A DNA stretch of 64,000 nt, from positions 1,109,001 through 1,173,000 of the forward strand of contig NZ_JAJKFV010000029.1 of NCBI RefSeq assembly GCF_020966775.1, in the 5' to 3' direction. Both the position numbers and the translations under genes were made by a program. The notes beneath the pieces were generated by a model, which saw only the letters and a program-made list of their open reading frames with translations, did no database searches and was not told where the DNA came from. The stretch is from Rhodopirellula halodulae. Lineage in GTDB: Bacteria > Planctomycetota > Planctomycetia > Pirellulales > Pirellulaceae. Positions 49,357 to 59,614 of this stretch are shown here, piece after piece (the first letter of the stretch is position 1; every line of letters starts with the position of its first letter).

Positions 49357-50720
49357 GAGATGACCTCACCATTGCAATCAACGGGGTTTGCAGCCTTCTT
49401 CGAGGCAGACGCTGTTTTGGGCGAGGTGCCACTTGCCATCGCTTGACGAAGGCTTTGACCGAATCGTTGAAGTCCTTCCTCCAGCAAAGGCATAGGGATG
49501 TTCAACGCCGGCATGAACTTCAAGACCTCATCCTGTGATCCCGAAGCTTCCAACAGCAAGCCATTCTTGAATGCGACATCGATGATGCGTCGAGCCAGCT
49601 TGCCGTCGCCCACATCCAGGCCCCAGATCATTCCTCGACCGCGCACATCCCAGTTCGGCTGAGGCGACTGCCAAAGCAGCGACGAGAGAAATTCCCGCAG
49701 CACATCGCTGCGTTGCTGGATGCCACGGACGAAGTCATCGTTTTGCCAGTTCTGAAGGACTTCCGTTGCCGCGATGAAAGCCAAGTTGTTGCCACGGAAG
49801 GTGCCGGTATGTTGTCCAGGCTGCCAAACATCGCATTCAGGACGCATGAGCAAAACGGAGAGTGGCAATCCTCCGCCGATGGATTTGGAGAGGCAAACCA
49901 TGTCAGGTTGCAGTCCCACTCTTTCGAAGCTGAAGAACTCCCCGGTTCTTCCATTGCCAACTTGGATGTCGTCGACGATCAGCAACACATCGTGTTCGCG
50001 ACACAGCGATTGAACCCGTTGCAACCAAGGGTCACTGGCAACGTGGATGCCGCCTTCACCTTGGACGGTTTCCAGAATCACCGCCGCGGGAAGTGGCAAA
50101 CCACTGCTGCGATCGGACAACATTTTTTCGAGCAAAATGGTGGTGTCAAAATCACCAAGGTATCCATCGAATGGCAGGAAGCTGACGTTGTTGTGCGAAC
50201 CGAAGTATTCGCTGTGGTAGCTTTGATTGCCAGTCACGGACAGTGAACCCAGCGAGTGCCCGTGGTATCCGTTCGTGAAGGCGACGATGTGAGAACGCTG
50301 CGTCCGCTTCTTGGCCAATTTCAGTGCCGCCTCAACCGCATTGGTGCCGGTTGGACCTGTGAACTGAAGCTTGTAGTCCATTGATCGTGGTTGCAGGATC
50401 ACCTCGTCGAACGTCCGGAGGAACCGTTCTTTGGCCTGCGTCATCATGTCGAGCGAGTGAAGAATGCCGTCGCTAGACACATAGTCAATGAGGGCTCGCT
50501 TCACCTCGGGGGGATTGTGCCCATAGTTCAATGATCCCGCGCCGCAGAAGAAGTCGATCAGTTCTCGTCCATCGTTGGTTCGCATGACGGAACCCACGGC
50601 GGAAGTGAACACGTTCGGGAAGAGTCGGCTGTACCCACGGACTTTTGATTCCAAACGGTCAAAGGTTGCGGTGGGAACCGATGTTTGGAAAGACTGGCTC
50701 AAGCGATGACCTGCGATCAA
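49353..50720 (-). CDS. Diaminobutyrate-2-oxoglutarate aminotransferase, EctB-like
   Basis: 455 residues; the frame opens at a TTG (50720) and no ATG precedes the conserved start TFDRLESKVRGYSR, so the start is uncertain. It is a class III PLP aminotransferase. EctB-type hallmarks are TGPTGTNAVEAALKLAKK, GYHGHSLGSLS, DDIQVGNGRTGEFFSFE and the PLP lysine in CLSKSIGGGLP. EctB converts aspartate semialdehyde to L-2,4-diaminobutyrate. Neither ectA nor ectC is nearby, so ectoine is not the product here. Coupling to the adenylation-carrier gene suggests diaminobutyrate, or a derivative, feeds that enzyme. RhbA-type siderophore enzymes are close relatives, which is another reading. Confidence 0.92.
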   Translation of the reverse strand: MIAGHRLSQSFQTSVPTATFDRLESKVRGYSRLFPNVFTSAVGSVMRTNDGRELIDFFCGAGSLNYGHNPPEVKRALIDYVSSDGILHSLDMMTQAKERFLRTFDEVILQPRSMDYKLQFTGPTGTNAVEAALKLAKKRTQRSHIVAFTNGYHGHSLGSLSVTGNQSYHSEYFGSHNNVSFLPFDGYLGDFDTTILLEKMLSDRSSGLPLPAAVILETVQGEGGIHVASDPWLQRVQSLCREHDVLLIVDDIQVGNGRTGEFFSFERVGLQPDMVCLSKSIGGGLPLSVLLMRPECDVWQPGQHTGTFRGNNLAFIAATEVLQNWQNDDFVRGIQQRSDVLREFLSSLLWQSPQPNWDVRGRGMIWGLDVGDGKLARRIIDVAFKNGLLLEASGSQDEVLKFMPALNIPMPLLEEGLQRFGQSLRQAMASGTSPKTASASKKAANPVDCNGEVIS

Positions 50721-50941
50721 TGAAGTTGCCGAATAGAAATTGGGTTCGAGCGCAGAAGGCTGGCAAACTCGAAAAGCATTGAAAGCTAGGACGCAACTGA
50801 TCGCCGCGATTTCGTCGTTGAATGACGTCGTTCAGTTCTGGCAGTGGGACGACCGGGTTTGAGGATTGTGCGGGTTGCACGGACGCGAATTGGTTGAGTC
50901 TTCGCAGACCGAGTCACGCTGAAGCATGAGCCCGTCGTAAC

Positions 50942-51199
50942 TCAATCGTCGCCGGACTTCTGGTCTCGAAACCCCTTGCGGTCTGCTTCGTACTGCTCCG
51001 AATCGGGCAGGTCAATCGCATCTGGTTGTGCGGCTTCGAACAGCCGTTGCAAGAAGGGACGGCACCAACCGCAGCCGGTCCCCGCACCGTAGCACTGCGA
51101 GAGCTCACTTGCTCGGCGGGGTTTCTGAACGCGAATGAACTGCTCGACCTTGCGCCGCGACACATGAAAGCACAGGCAAAGGTCTTCTTCGGGCTTCAT
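50942..51199 (-). CDS. Bfd-like [2Fe-2S] ferredoxin
   Basis: 85 residues from the ATG at 51199. The cluster ligands C8-x-C10 and C43-x2-C46 in GAGTGCGWC match the Fer2_BFD family (bacterioferritin-associated ferredoxin and related NirB/CopZ domains). One more Cys (C36) is present. Bfd reduces bacterioferritin to release iron. No bacterioferritin gene is nearby. It lies 57 bases after the beta-barrel gene and 221 bases before the EctB-like gene on the same strand, so an iron or redox role in either unit is possible. It is too short for an easy start decision, but the Cys pattern is clear. Confidence 0.85.
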   Translation of the reverse strand: MKPEEDLCLCFHVSRRKVEQFIRVQKPRRASELSQCYGAGTGCGWCRPFLQRLFEAAQPDAIDLPDSEQYEADRKGFRDQKSGDD

Positions 51200-51256
51200 G
51201 AGAGATGCAGTTGAAGAGGTCGAGACGCGGAAGAGGATCTGCAATCAACGATGAGA

Positions 51257-52978
51257 TCAGAACTTCCAACGATACTCCATTCTCGTTCCGTACACGTCAG
51301 GAAGATCGCTTCGCCAGCCGTGCATCACGTCGAATCGCAACAGTGTGCTGTTGGAAACCGGGAATTGATAACGTGCCCCCAATCCGAACTGATCGCCTTG
51401 AACAAACGGATTGGAATCGCCGTGTTCGGTCAGATAGGAAGCTTCCAAAAGCAACTGCCGGTCCAATTGGTTTCCGATCAAATCAATTCCGATGGAGCCA
51501 CCGGCGGTATCAAAAGCATTCGGATCCAATGTGGCAAACCCGTTCAGGCCATCCGTGTCAAAGTTGATCCCGGTGTTTCGAAGGATACCACCACTCCCGC
51601 CTGCTCGTGCCACGGATTGAGGACGTCCCCAACCAAAGAAGAAGTTGGCGTACGGGACCACGGTCAATGGCGACGACGTGATCCAGCTATTTTCCCACAG
51701 AAACAAACCACCATCTGCGGTGACGTCGGCGTCGGAAAGGTTTTGGCCCGTGTTGATGATCAATCGCAATGAGTTGCTGATGCGATCGAAGTAGCGTTTC
51801 GTGAAGCTGACGGTCATGTTGTGATAGCTGCGACGCGAATCGTCGCGGTCACGCAGGTAAGCGTAGCCTGCCTCGATGTACCCGTTGTAGGCTTCGATAA
51901 AACACGCCGTGCCGAAGACTTGAGCTGCATGGTCGTCGGAACCAAATGCTGCGCTGTCAATTCGATCGATCGCAGCAAAGAAGGTCCAGTCGAAATTGGC
52001 CCAGTTCAACGCGCGACTGTGACGTGCCGGGAGTGCAAATGCGGCACCGGTCACAGCGTCTTCCATCCAAATGCCGTTTTGGAAAAGCAGCGGAATCAAA
52101 CCAATGGTCACCGGCAATTCCGCGGGCGAGGATTTACCGTGAAAGCCTCCCCACATCGCACCCAGGTCACCTTCGAAGAACGCGGTGACAAAGTTCGGAT
52201 CAAAGACGCCTTGGTAGTCGAATTTACCATCCTGAAAATCGACCCGAGTGAATTGCCCATTGCGATCCAAGGGGCCAATGAATCCGTGGAAACGCTCCGA
52301 ATCCGTCAAGCGTAGATCGAGATCCAGGTTCAATCGCGATGCCCAGTTGTCGGTGCGTCCAGCGGCATTGCGGCCGGTGATGATTCCGGAACGCATGTCA
52401 CCGTAGAGGTAGAACTGCGGCCGAGCCAAATTGGTTGGTCCGAACCAGTTTTTACCGCGAGGCGTGATGCCATTGCCGTAGAAGGTCCGCCCCCATTCGA
52501 TCCAGGGACTCTGCGTGGGAACCGCCGCTTTCGCGTCATAAACCCACTGTTCGCGACTGCCGTCGTGCCAATCCGATTGATGCGGCAATGGCGTTGGCGA
52601 GAAGTCGTGAGCGAAATGCTTGAGACTACCCATCCCTGCTGCGTGAGCGAAATCCGCTGCGGTTTCCTCTTGCAATACGGAATGGCCGGTCAGAGACGGA
52701 GTGCCCAAAGAGGCGCTCTTCGAGGCAGTCGTTAAGCCAGGAAAAACTGCTGTTTCCGGGATGGATGTTTGCGCTGGATGGACAGAGATCGCTGGAGTTG
52801 GCTGTTTCTGTGTGACCGCTGCGGCGGTGGCGGCCGATGGATCCGGTGCAACGATTGGTAAACGTTGGGGACGGCGATGCGGTGATTGCGCACTCAGTGG
52901 TGTACCGACCAACCCAATCAGGCTGCCGGCCAAGACTGCAATCCAGTGCCACGGCTTTGAGCTGCGAATGAACCGCAT
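51257..52978 (-). CDS. Putative outer-membrane beta-barrel protein (porin-like), paired with the cytochrome
   Basis: 573 residues from the ATG at 52978, only 2 bases after the cytochrome stop codon. It has a signal peptide (WIAVLAGSLIGLVGTPLSAQ), then a Pro/Ala-rich linker. The rest shows alternating short strands rich in Tyr, Trp and Phe (WASRLNLDLDLRLTDSERFHGFIG; EAYNGYIEAGYAYLRDRDD; LRFDVMHGWRSDL). The last residue is Phe (MEYRWKF), the usual C-terminal signal of barrel proteins. No known porin family motif is seen. Its tight link to a multiheme cytochrome suggests a porin-cytochrome conduit, but an independent porin is possible. Confidence 0.8.
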   Translation of the reverse strand: MRFIRSSKPWHWIAVLAGSLIGLVGTPLSAQSPHRRPQRLPIVAPDPSAATAAAVTQKQPTPAISVHPAQTSIPETAVFPGLTTASKSASLGTPSLTGHSVLQEETAADFAHAAGMGSLKHFAHDFSPTPLPHQSDWHDGSREQWVYDAKAAVPTQSPWIEWGRTFYGNGITPRGKNWFGPTNLARPQFYLYGDMRSGIITGRNAAGRTDNWASRLNLDLDLRLTDSERFHGFIGPLDRNGQFTRVDFQDGKFDYQGVFDPNFVTAFFEGDLGAMWGGFHGKSSPAELPVTIGLIPLLFQNGIWMEDAVTGAAFALPARHSRALNWANFDWTFFAAIDRIDSAAFGSDDHAAQVFGTACFIEAYNGYIEAGYAYLRDRDDSRRSYHNMTVSFTKRYFDRISNSLRLIINTGQNLSDADVTADGGLFLWENSWITSSPLTVVPYANFFFGWGRPQSVARAGGSGGILRNTGINFDTDGLNGFATLDPNAFDTAGGSIGIDLIGNQLDRQLLLEASYLTEHGDSNPFVQGDQFGLGARYQFPVSNSTLLRFDVMHGWRSDLPDVYGTRMEYRWKF

Positions 52979-52980
52979 GA

Positions 52981-55107
52981 TCAACGCACCATGAACGTGT
53001 GCGAGCCATGGCAGATGTCAATCATCCGCTCGTTCATTCGTCGAATCATATCGGGTGTGCTATTGATCTGACGCATGAAGTACATCGGTTCGGTGCGGCT
53101 GCGCATCCGGACGCTCAATCGATAAGGTCCAGGAACACGAAATGCCTCCGCGGGAATCGTGTACTTGGCGATGCGGTGATCCAGTGGCGGGATGCTGTGC
53201 GCTTCCATGCGAATCAGCGGCGGATGGTTCAGCACGCTGATGGGCAGAGCCCCCGGACGCAGAAAGGCGAGTTGATCCAGACTGAAGTTCAGGGGCAGGG
53301 CCGCTTCACGGTCGGTGCCACGAACGTTGTTGATCAAAAACTTGGTTTGCAGGTTGAACAGGTTCTTGTCACGCGGAATCCGGCCTTTGGCAACTTCGAC
53401 GCTGTGCATATCACACAGGTCGGCGTTGGCGTCCAAGTAGCCCGTTTCCCAAACCCGTTGTCCGTTGGGATTGATCAACACGGCATTGAGCCATAGCTGC
53501 GGCTGGGCACCCAGGGAACCGGTTGGCAAGTTGTGGCCAGTGCTGATGTTGTCGACTCGGTAGCCGAGTTTCAGCGGCATGCCAATTTGGGGCTTGGTGT
53601 AGAACATCGGGTCGCTAACGTGTGCTCCTGCTTCCAGCGTCATCGCGGAATAGCCACGCTTTTCGTTCATCTTCGCGATGTTTGTATCGATCACTTTTCT
53701 CGCGTCACGACGATCGTCGGCGTTGTCCCAAGGTTTGGGGAAGTGCATGCCGTCGGGAACATTCTTTTCAAACGCTTCCGTTCCCCAACCCGCGCGATCA
53801 TCAAACGTCAGCCACTGGCGAGGCGTGAATGCTTTGGCCTTGGGGTTGTGTGGGAAAATTCCGGGATGTGCGATGGAATATCCCGGACCCCAGAACGTAT
53901 GGTTGGAATGTTTGCGAGGTTCTCCGTAGGGCTTGCCCGACAGCTCAGCCACATGGCATTCCTCGTAGCCTTCGGCTTTTCCAGGCACCGCGCCCATGTG
54001 GCAATCTTGGCAGGAAATGCCCGCCTTCGCCGCCGGACCACTTCGGTATTGTGCGTGAACCACCTCCAGCCAAATGCCGGGGTGCACGGCGACTTGATGG
54101 CACGAGATGCAAATGTCCGTCTTCGTCAGCGGTTCGAAGAAGTAAGAACCATTGTGAATGGCTTGGCCGGTGCCCTTCTGCGACGCATCCGTTTTGAGTT
54201 TGTTCTTTTCCGCGTTTGCCAGAGCTTTCGCCAAGCCCGCGCCGTTTCCACCGCTGCCGACGGGAGCGTGAATGTTGCCCGGTTCGATGCGACGGTCGCC
54301 GTTGCTGCGGCCGTAGTGCTCGTTGATACGGTGGCAACTGATGCAGGTCACGCCCTCACGCGCAACGGGTGGTTGATCCAGAACGCTGACCGTGCGAGGA
54401 ATGTTCAGTTGGGTTGCGACGGGCGAATGACATCGCATGCAAAAATGGCCAACTGTCCCTTCAGTCAATTCCGTCATGGCCTGTTCGAATCGCTGGAACA
54501 TCGGGGAGACCGATGCGTAGGCGTGGCTGCTCACGCTCCATTCGTCATAGTGCTTGGGGTGGCATGCTCGACAGGATTCGGCTGAGGGATAGCAATCCTC
54601 CGTCCAAAGGTCTTCGTGAGGGTCCTTCTTACCAGCATCGTCAGGTGATTTCGCGGGAGGCGAAATTGGTTCCTCGCTGCCCAGCCCCGCAAGTGGATCA
54701 TCGCCGAAGTCTCCCAGCGGGTCGACATCGGCCGCCAATTGCCCGGCGTCGTTGGCGGACACCGAATGCATGGGAACTTGGTTGCCGAACAGATGATGAA
54801 TCGATGGTTCCACACCGCCCGTGGGGTGACGGTAGGCGGAAGGCGTCGGTTGAGAGGTTGGTCGATGGGCCGGTTCTGCCGTGGCGATTCGGGCCGCGGG
54901 TTGTCGTCCGTAGAGTCGGTTGCCAACGCCCAATAACTCGCCGACCTGCAGCAACTCTTCATCGCTCATCGATGGTTGCCCACGCCATGCCGAGCCGTCG
55001 TCCGCGGTGACGGACGGGGGCTGCGAGAGGATGCCTGCTATGCCAATCGCGGCAAACAGCGACATCAAACCATTGGTGATCGTTTCACGACGAGGAATGA
55101 TGGGCAT
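52981..55107 (-). CDS. Multiheme c-type cytochrome with five CxxCH motifs
   Basis: 708 residues from the ATG at 55107, chosen because it opens a signal peptide (GLMSLFAAIGIAGILS). Five heme sites lie at about residues 178-370: CRACH, CMRCH, CISCH, CISCH and CQDCH, in an arrangement like cytochrome c554 relatives. Several conserved His could be distal ligands. The preceding 120 residues are Pro/Gly/Asp-rich and may be a linker. The C-terminal 300 residues are heme-free and beta-rich (MPLKLGYRVDNISTGHNLPTGSLGAQ). The protein should be periplasmic or surface-exposed and carry electrons. The barrel gene follows after 2 bases. Confidence 0.92.
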   Translation of the reverse strand: MPIIPRRETITNGLMSLFAAIGIAGILSQPPSVTADDGSAWRGQPSMSDEELLQVGELLGVGNRLYGRQPAARIATAEPAHRPTSQPTPSAYRHPTGGVEPSIHHLFGNQVPMHSVSANDAGQLAADVDPLGDFGDDPLAGLGSEEPISPPAKSPDDAGKKDPHEDLWTEDCYPSAESCRACHPKHYDEWSVSSHAYASVSPMFQRFEQAMTELTEGTVGHFCMRCHSPVATQLNIPRTVSVLDQPPVAREGVTCISCHRINEHYGRSNGDRRIEPGNIHAPVGSGGNGAGLAKALANAEKNKLKTDASQKGTGQAIHNGSYFFEPLTKTDICISCHQVAVHPGIWLEVVHAQYRSGPAAKAGISCQDCHMGAVPGKAEGYEECHVAELSGKPYGEPRKHSNHTFWGPGYSIAHPGIFPHNPKAKAFTPRQWLTFDDRAGWGTEAFEKNVPDGMHFPKPWDNADDRRDARKVIDTNIAKMNEKRGYSAMTLEAGAHVSDPMFYTKPQIGMPLKLGYRVDNISTGHNLPTGSLGAQPQLWLNAVLINPNGQRVWETGYLDANADLCDMHSVEVAKGRIPRDKNLFNLQTKFLINNVRGTDREAALPLNFSLDQLAFLRPGALPISVLNHPPLIRMEAHSIPPLDHRIAKYTIPAEAFRVPGPYRLSVRMRSRTEPMYFMRQINSTPDMIRRMNERMIDICHGSHTFMVR

Positions 55108-55347
55108 CACCGTGTGAACCTGAACAACCCGAAAGAGCCTGGACAATCGGCACAATGCCGACAAACACACTGCCTCCATCGTCTGGTGCTCAGCGGATTG
55201 TCCAGAAGCATCCGCGGGACGCGACCAAAGGACTCAATCGATAAACTTTGCCACCTTTGAGCATGCGCCGAAACGCATCCCGGTTTCACTGGCAATGTTT
55301 CACGATGGGGCGGCCCTCGGGCTGAATTCGCTATCGGCGAACGTGCT

Positions 55348-55929
55348 TCATTCGCCGCCGGCAGCACTCATCATTCGAATCGCCTCGGGCAGCGCTTCGC
55401 ATTCAATTTCGAACACGCGAGCGGCTAGGTCATCTGGCGAATCAGTGGGCAAAACCGGGCACGTCCGTTGATGAATGATGGGACCATTGTCGTAGACGTT
55501 GTCCACGTAATGAATCGTGCAGCCGCTGATTTTGACACCACGCTGGATGGCGGCTGCGTGGACATTGTGCCCGTACATTCCTTTTCCACCAAAGGCCGGC
55601 AACAGCGACGGATGGATGTTGATCACACGATGTTCAAAATCGCTGGGGATCAACACATGTTTCAGAAAGCCTGCCATGATCACATGCGTCGCGCCCGCAT
55701 CGCGGCAAGGCCCAAACATTGCGTCACGATAAGATTCATCCGTTGAGTGATCCGACTTGCGAACCACCTGAGTTGGAATCCCTGCGTCTTGGGCGATCTT
55801 GATGCCGCCCAATCCTTCGCGACTGGCGATCACCAAACGGAAATCGATGGGCAGTTTGTGTTCATCACGATGCCGAATCAGGTTAGCGAGCGTGCGGCCG
55901 CCCCCGCTGAGGAACACGGCCGCTTTCAT
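55348..55929 (-). CDS. purN: Phosphoribosylglycinamide formyltransferase
   Basis: 193 residues from the ATG at 55929, which gives the family N-terminus MKAAVFLSGGGRTLANLI. A GTG at 55947 that overlaps the ileS stop is the alternative. PurN transfers a formyl group from 10-formyl-THF to GAR in purine synthesis. The catalytic set is visible: Asn-Ile-His in VINIHPSLLPAFGG and the Asp in TIHYVDNVYDNGPII. The gene follows ileS with no gap, so both are probably on one message. Confidence 0.95.
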   Translation of the reverse strand: MKAAVFLSGGGRTLANLIRHRDEHKLPIDFRLVIASREGLGGIKIAQDAGIPTQVVRKSDHSTDESYRDAMFGPCRDAGATHVIMAGFLKHVLIPSDFEHRVINIHPSLLPAFGGKGMYGHNVHAAAIQRGVKISGCTIHYVDNVYDNGPIIHQRTCPVLPTDSPDDLAARVFEIECEALPEAIRMMSAAGGE

Positions 55930-55943
55930 GGCGTGGGAATCGG

Positions 55944-58900
55944 TCACGCGTTTTCCACCTTCGCAACAGACAGCTCGCCACCTTCGATCGTGGTCGTGGA
56001 TGAACCGGGGATGGTTCCCGACTTCAACTCCTCGGCCAACGTTTCGTTGCAGATCATTTCGCGGTGAGCCTCGATCGCGGATTGCAAGTCAGCATCGGAT
56101 GTTTCCACGGCAACGCGAATGCGATCGGTGTATTGGCAATCGATCTCTTTGCGTTGACTTTGGATCGCACGGATCAAATCCTTAGCCAAACCTTCGCGAC
56201 GGAGTTCGTCGGTGACCTCGGTGTTTAGCACGACCACGCAACCGGCACCCTGTGCAGCCGCCCATCCATCGCGAGCTTGCAAACGCACCTCAATGTCATC
56301 GCTGTCGAGTTTCAACGGTCCCGATGGAAGTTCCAGTTCGACATAGCCGGTCGATTGCAACTGGGTGAGCAGCAGATTTCCATCGGCTTCCCCGAGCATC
56401 TTTTTGACAACCGGAATGTTCTTACCGACTTTTGGGCCAAGTCGTTTGAAGTTGGGAACGATGGTGTACTGCACGTAATCGCCGCCATCCGTGGTGTACT
56501 CCACCGATTTCACATTCAATTCTTCGCGAACCAAAGCGTCGTGACTTTGCAGCCATCCGATTGCGGAATCGTCGGTCAGGATGACCTCGACCTTGGAAAG
56601 TGGCAAACGAACTTTCAGCTTGGCATCGGCCCGAGCGGATCGGCCCATCGAAGCGATTTCTCGCAGCAGACGCATTGAGTCGGAAAGTTTCTGATCGACG
56701 CGTGAAGCATCGGGTTGAGGAAAGTCGCACAAGTGAACGCTGGGCAGGACTTTGTCACCAAACGGCGCGGTCAGCTCACGCCACAGTGTATCGGCCAAGA
56801 ACGGCACAAACGGTGCGATGACCTTGGTCAGCTCCACCATGACTTCGTACAGCGTCCAATAAGCGTCGTGCTTGTCGGCCGAGTCCGAATCCGATGCCCA
56901 GAAACGATCTCGAGAACGACGAACATACCAATTGCTCAAACCATCCAGCAGATTCGTGATTGCTTGGCAGGCGTTGTAATTGTCAAACGCATCCATCCGA
57001 TCGACGACGGTTGCCAACGTTCGATTCAACTCGGAATGGATCCACCGATCGATCTCACTACGTTCGCTGATGGGCCGGTAAGTCGGAGCCGATGCGAGCG
57101 AAGCCGATGTCAGCTGGTCATCCGCTTCGGTTGCGACCGTCGGATCAAAGCCGTCGATCTCCGCGTAGATGGAGAAGAAGCTGAACGTATTCCAAAGACG
57201 CAGCAGGAACTCAGGGATCGAATCGCGAATGGCTTGATCCGCGTAGATGATCGAATTCCATGGGGCTTGGTTGGCGAAGAAGTACCAACGCATCGCGTCG
57301 GCACCATACTTGTCAAAGATCTCCGACGGGCTGCGATAGTTCCGCAGACTCTTGGACATCTTGCCGGTCTTCTTGGTGAATTTGCCGTCGGCTTGTTCGA
57401 CCTCCGCCTCTGAAAGCAGGACCGTTTTGGGTTGTCCCTCTTTTCCAGCCGACTCGTACCACTGCGATAGCATCAGTCCCAGCACGATGCAGTTTCGGAA
57501 TGGATGCGGGTAGTCCGAATCGCTCTTGGGAGCGTTGACGTTGTCCGCCCCGGGCGTGCCGGCTTCTTGGATGGACGCCCCTTCGCCGAACAGCATCGTG
57601 CTGATCGCCAACTGGCTGTAGAACCAGCCTCGCGTTTGATCGATCGCTTCGCTGATGAAGTCCGCCGGGAATTGTTCGGCGAATTGATCCGCGTTTTGGT
57701 GAGGCCATCCCCATTGAGCGAACGGCATCGCTCCGCTGTCGTACCAGCAATCGATGACCTCGGGGACACGTTGCATCCGCGCGTCCGATTCAAACGGCGA
57801 ATCGTAAGTGATGGCGTCGATGTAGGGTTTGTGAACTCGCAGGTCGTCGGGCAGTTCAGGGTTCGCGGCTTTGGCTTGTTCCCAAACTTCGGTGCCCTGC
57901 ACTCCCGTCTTGGCCAGCAATTCATCGTAGCTTTCGATGGCTTCCATTCGGCCCGTCGACTCGCAGACCCAAATCGGCAGGGGCGTTCCCCAATAGCGTT
58001 CTCGCGACAACGCCCAGTCGACGTTGCTTTCCAAAAAGTTGCCGAACCGACCATCGCGAATGTGCTCGGGCAACCAGCCGATCTTGGAATTGTTCTTCAA
58101 CATCAAGTCGCGGAACTTGGTCGTGCGAATGAACCAACTTTCGCGAGGGTACTGGATCAACGGGTCGTCTTCCGCACGCCAGCAAAACGGATAGTCGTGC
58201 AGGTACTGTTCGAGGTGCAGCAAGCGGCCCGCTTCACGAAGCGTTCGCGTGAGTGTCTTGTCCGCTTCCTTGACCCAGACGCCTTTCATCGAGGGGAATT
58301 CGTCCGTGAACTTTCCATCGGGTCCCACCGCGCACAGCAAACCGGGACGCTGGCCGTCTTTGAATCGCGTCCGCTCGGTGATCAACACCTCGTAGTCGAC
58401 TTCACCAAAGGCCGGTGCCAAGTGGACCAAGCCACTTCCTGATTCCGTCGTGACAAAGTCCGCCGCGACAACTCGCCAGTACAACGATTCCTCACCACCG
58501 GCAACCAGTTCGCCGGTCGGATCGTTCAGTCGTGTGTGGTAGTCCTCAAACGGTGGTTGATACCGTTTCCCGACGAGCGATTCACCGGACACGGTATCGA
58601 TCACGGTCAGGTCGCGTTTTAGTTTTCCGGCCAAGGTTTCCACCAAGGCGGCGGCTAAAACCAGCTCCTGTCCCGTTTCTGAGTCCTTGACAACGGCGTA
58701 TTCCAAATCGGACTTCACCGCCGCATACATGTTGCTGGGCAATGTCCATGGTGTCGTGGTCCAAACGACCAACGATCGTTCGGGGTGATCCACCAAGGGG
58801 AACAGCACATAGACGCTGGGGTCGGCGACCTCTCGGTAGCCCTGTCCAACTTCGCCCGACGACAGCGCGGTGCCGCCTTGTGCCCACCACCAAACGATCT

Positions 58901-59450
58901 TGTGCCCTTGGTACAGCAAGCCACGATTGAACAAGTTCTTCAGCGACCACCAAACGCTTTCAACATACGATTGGTGATAGGTGACGTAGGCTTCTTCCAG
59001 GTTGACCCAGAACCCCAAACGTCGGGTGAGCGTTTGCCATTCCTGCATGTAACGCCAAACGCTGGATTGGCATTTTTGGATGAACGGCTCGACACCGTAG
59101 GCTTCGATTTCTTCTTTGCTATGGATGCCCAGTTCTTTGCCGACTTCGACCTCGACGGGTAATCCGTGCGTGTCCCAGCCCGCTTTGCGTTCGCATCGAT
59201 AACCCCGCATGGTTTTGTAGCGAGGGAAAACATCCTTGATTGCTCGGGTCAAACAGTGCCCCGGGTGAGGCATGCCGTTCGCCGTCGGTGGGCCTTCGTA
59301 GAAAACGAAGGTGGGAGCATCGGCGCGGCGGGCGAGCGACTGCTCATAGATCGAGTGCTGGTCCCAAAAAGCCAGCACTTGTTCTTCGAGAGTCGGGAAA
59401 TGGGGGCTCGCGGCGGCGGCCCGAAAAGCAGCGGTCGAATTCGCGGACAC
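55944..59450 (-). CDS. ileS: Isoleucyl-tRNA synthetase, eukaryote-like (type 2)
   Basis: 1168 residues from the GTG at 59450; a TTG at 59489 is a less likely start. It charges tRNA-Ile. The class I motifs are PHPGH (HIGH) and KMSKS. The editing (CP1) domain is present, with [11 protein letters not shown]. The length and the [14 protein letters not shown] segment, rather than bacterial GWDCHGLPIE, place it in the eukaryote-like IleS2 group. Many IleS2 enzymes resist mupirocin, so resistance can be inferred but not shown. It is directly followed by purN. Confidence 0.96.
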   Translation of the reverse strand: MSANSTAAFRAAAASPHFPTLEEQVLAFWDQHSIYEQSLARRADAPTFVFYEGPPTANGMPHPGHCLTRAIKDVFPRYKTMRGYRCERKAGWDTHGLPVEVEVGKELGIHSKEEIEAYGVEPFIQKCQSSVWRYMQEWQTLTRRLGFWVNLEEAYVTYHQSYVESVWWSLKNLFNRGLLYQGHKIVWWWAQGGTALSSGEVGQGYREVADPSVYVLFPLVDHPERSLVVWTTTPWTLPSNMYAAVKSDLEYAVVKDSETGQELVLAAALVETLAGKLKRDLTVIDTVSGESLVGKRYQPPFEDYHTRLNDPTGELVAGGEESLYWRVVAADFVTTESGSGLVHLAPAFGEVDYEVLITERTRFKDGQRPGLLCAVGPDGKFTDEFPSMKGVWVKEADKTLTRTLREAGRLLHLEQYLHDYPFCWRAEDDPLIQYPRESWFIRTTKFRDLMLKNNSKIGWLPEHIRDGRFGNFLESNVDWALSRERYWGTPLPIWVCESTGRMEAIESYDELLAKTGVQGTEVWEQAKAANPELPDDLRVHKPYIDAITYDSPFESDARMQRVPEVIDCWYDSGAMPFAQWGWPHQNADQFAEQFPADFISEAIDQTRGWFYSQLAISTMLFGEGASIQEAGTPGADNVNAPKSDSDYPHPFRNCIVLGLMLSQWYESAGKEGQPKTVLLSEAEVEQADGKFTKKTGKMSKSLRNYRSPSEIFDKYGADAMRWYFFANQAPWNSIIYADQAIRDSIPEFLLRLWNTFSFFSIYAEIDGFDPTVATEADDQLTSASLASAPTYRPISERSEIDRWIHSELNRTLATVVDRMDAFDNYNACQAITNLLDGLSNWYVRRSRDRFWASDSDSADKHDAYWTLYEVMVELTKVIAPFVPFLADTLWRELTAPFGDKVLPSVHLCDFPQPDASRVDQKLSDSMRLLREIASMGRSARADAKLKVRLPLSKVEVILTDDSAIGWLQSHDALVREELNVKSVEYTTDGGDYVQYTIVPNFKRLGPKVGKNIPVVKKMLGEADGNLLLTQLQSTGYVELELPSGPLKLDSDDIEVRLQARDGWAAAQGAGCVVVLNTEVTDELRREGLAKDLIRAIQSQRKEIDCQYTDRIRVAVETSDADLQSAIEAHREMICNETLAEELKSGTIPGSSTTTIEGGELSVAKVENA

Positions 59451-59614
59451 GTGATAACCGAACGAATGGGATGGGAATGTCAAAATCAACGCCTAGTTTT
59501 ATGCGTTGAGAGGCATTTTCCCTACCCCCAGCGTTTTGGCCGGTGGCAAATTTTCGGTCGCGATGAGCTTGGTCACCAGTCGCCCACACAATCTGGGTGC
59601 GGCGGCTGAATCGG

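Noticed and set aside
49353-50720. Ectoine biosynthesis locus
   Set aside because: Only the EctB-like gene is present; no ectA, ectC or ectD lies within the window, and the gene is coupled to an NRPS-like gene instead.
53533-54585. Plus-strand open frame of 350 codons antisense to the cytochrome
   Set aside because: The opposite strand carries five CxxCH motifs and a signal peptide; the antisense product has no recognisable features.
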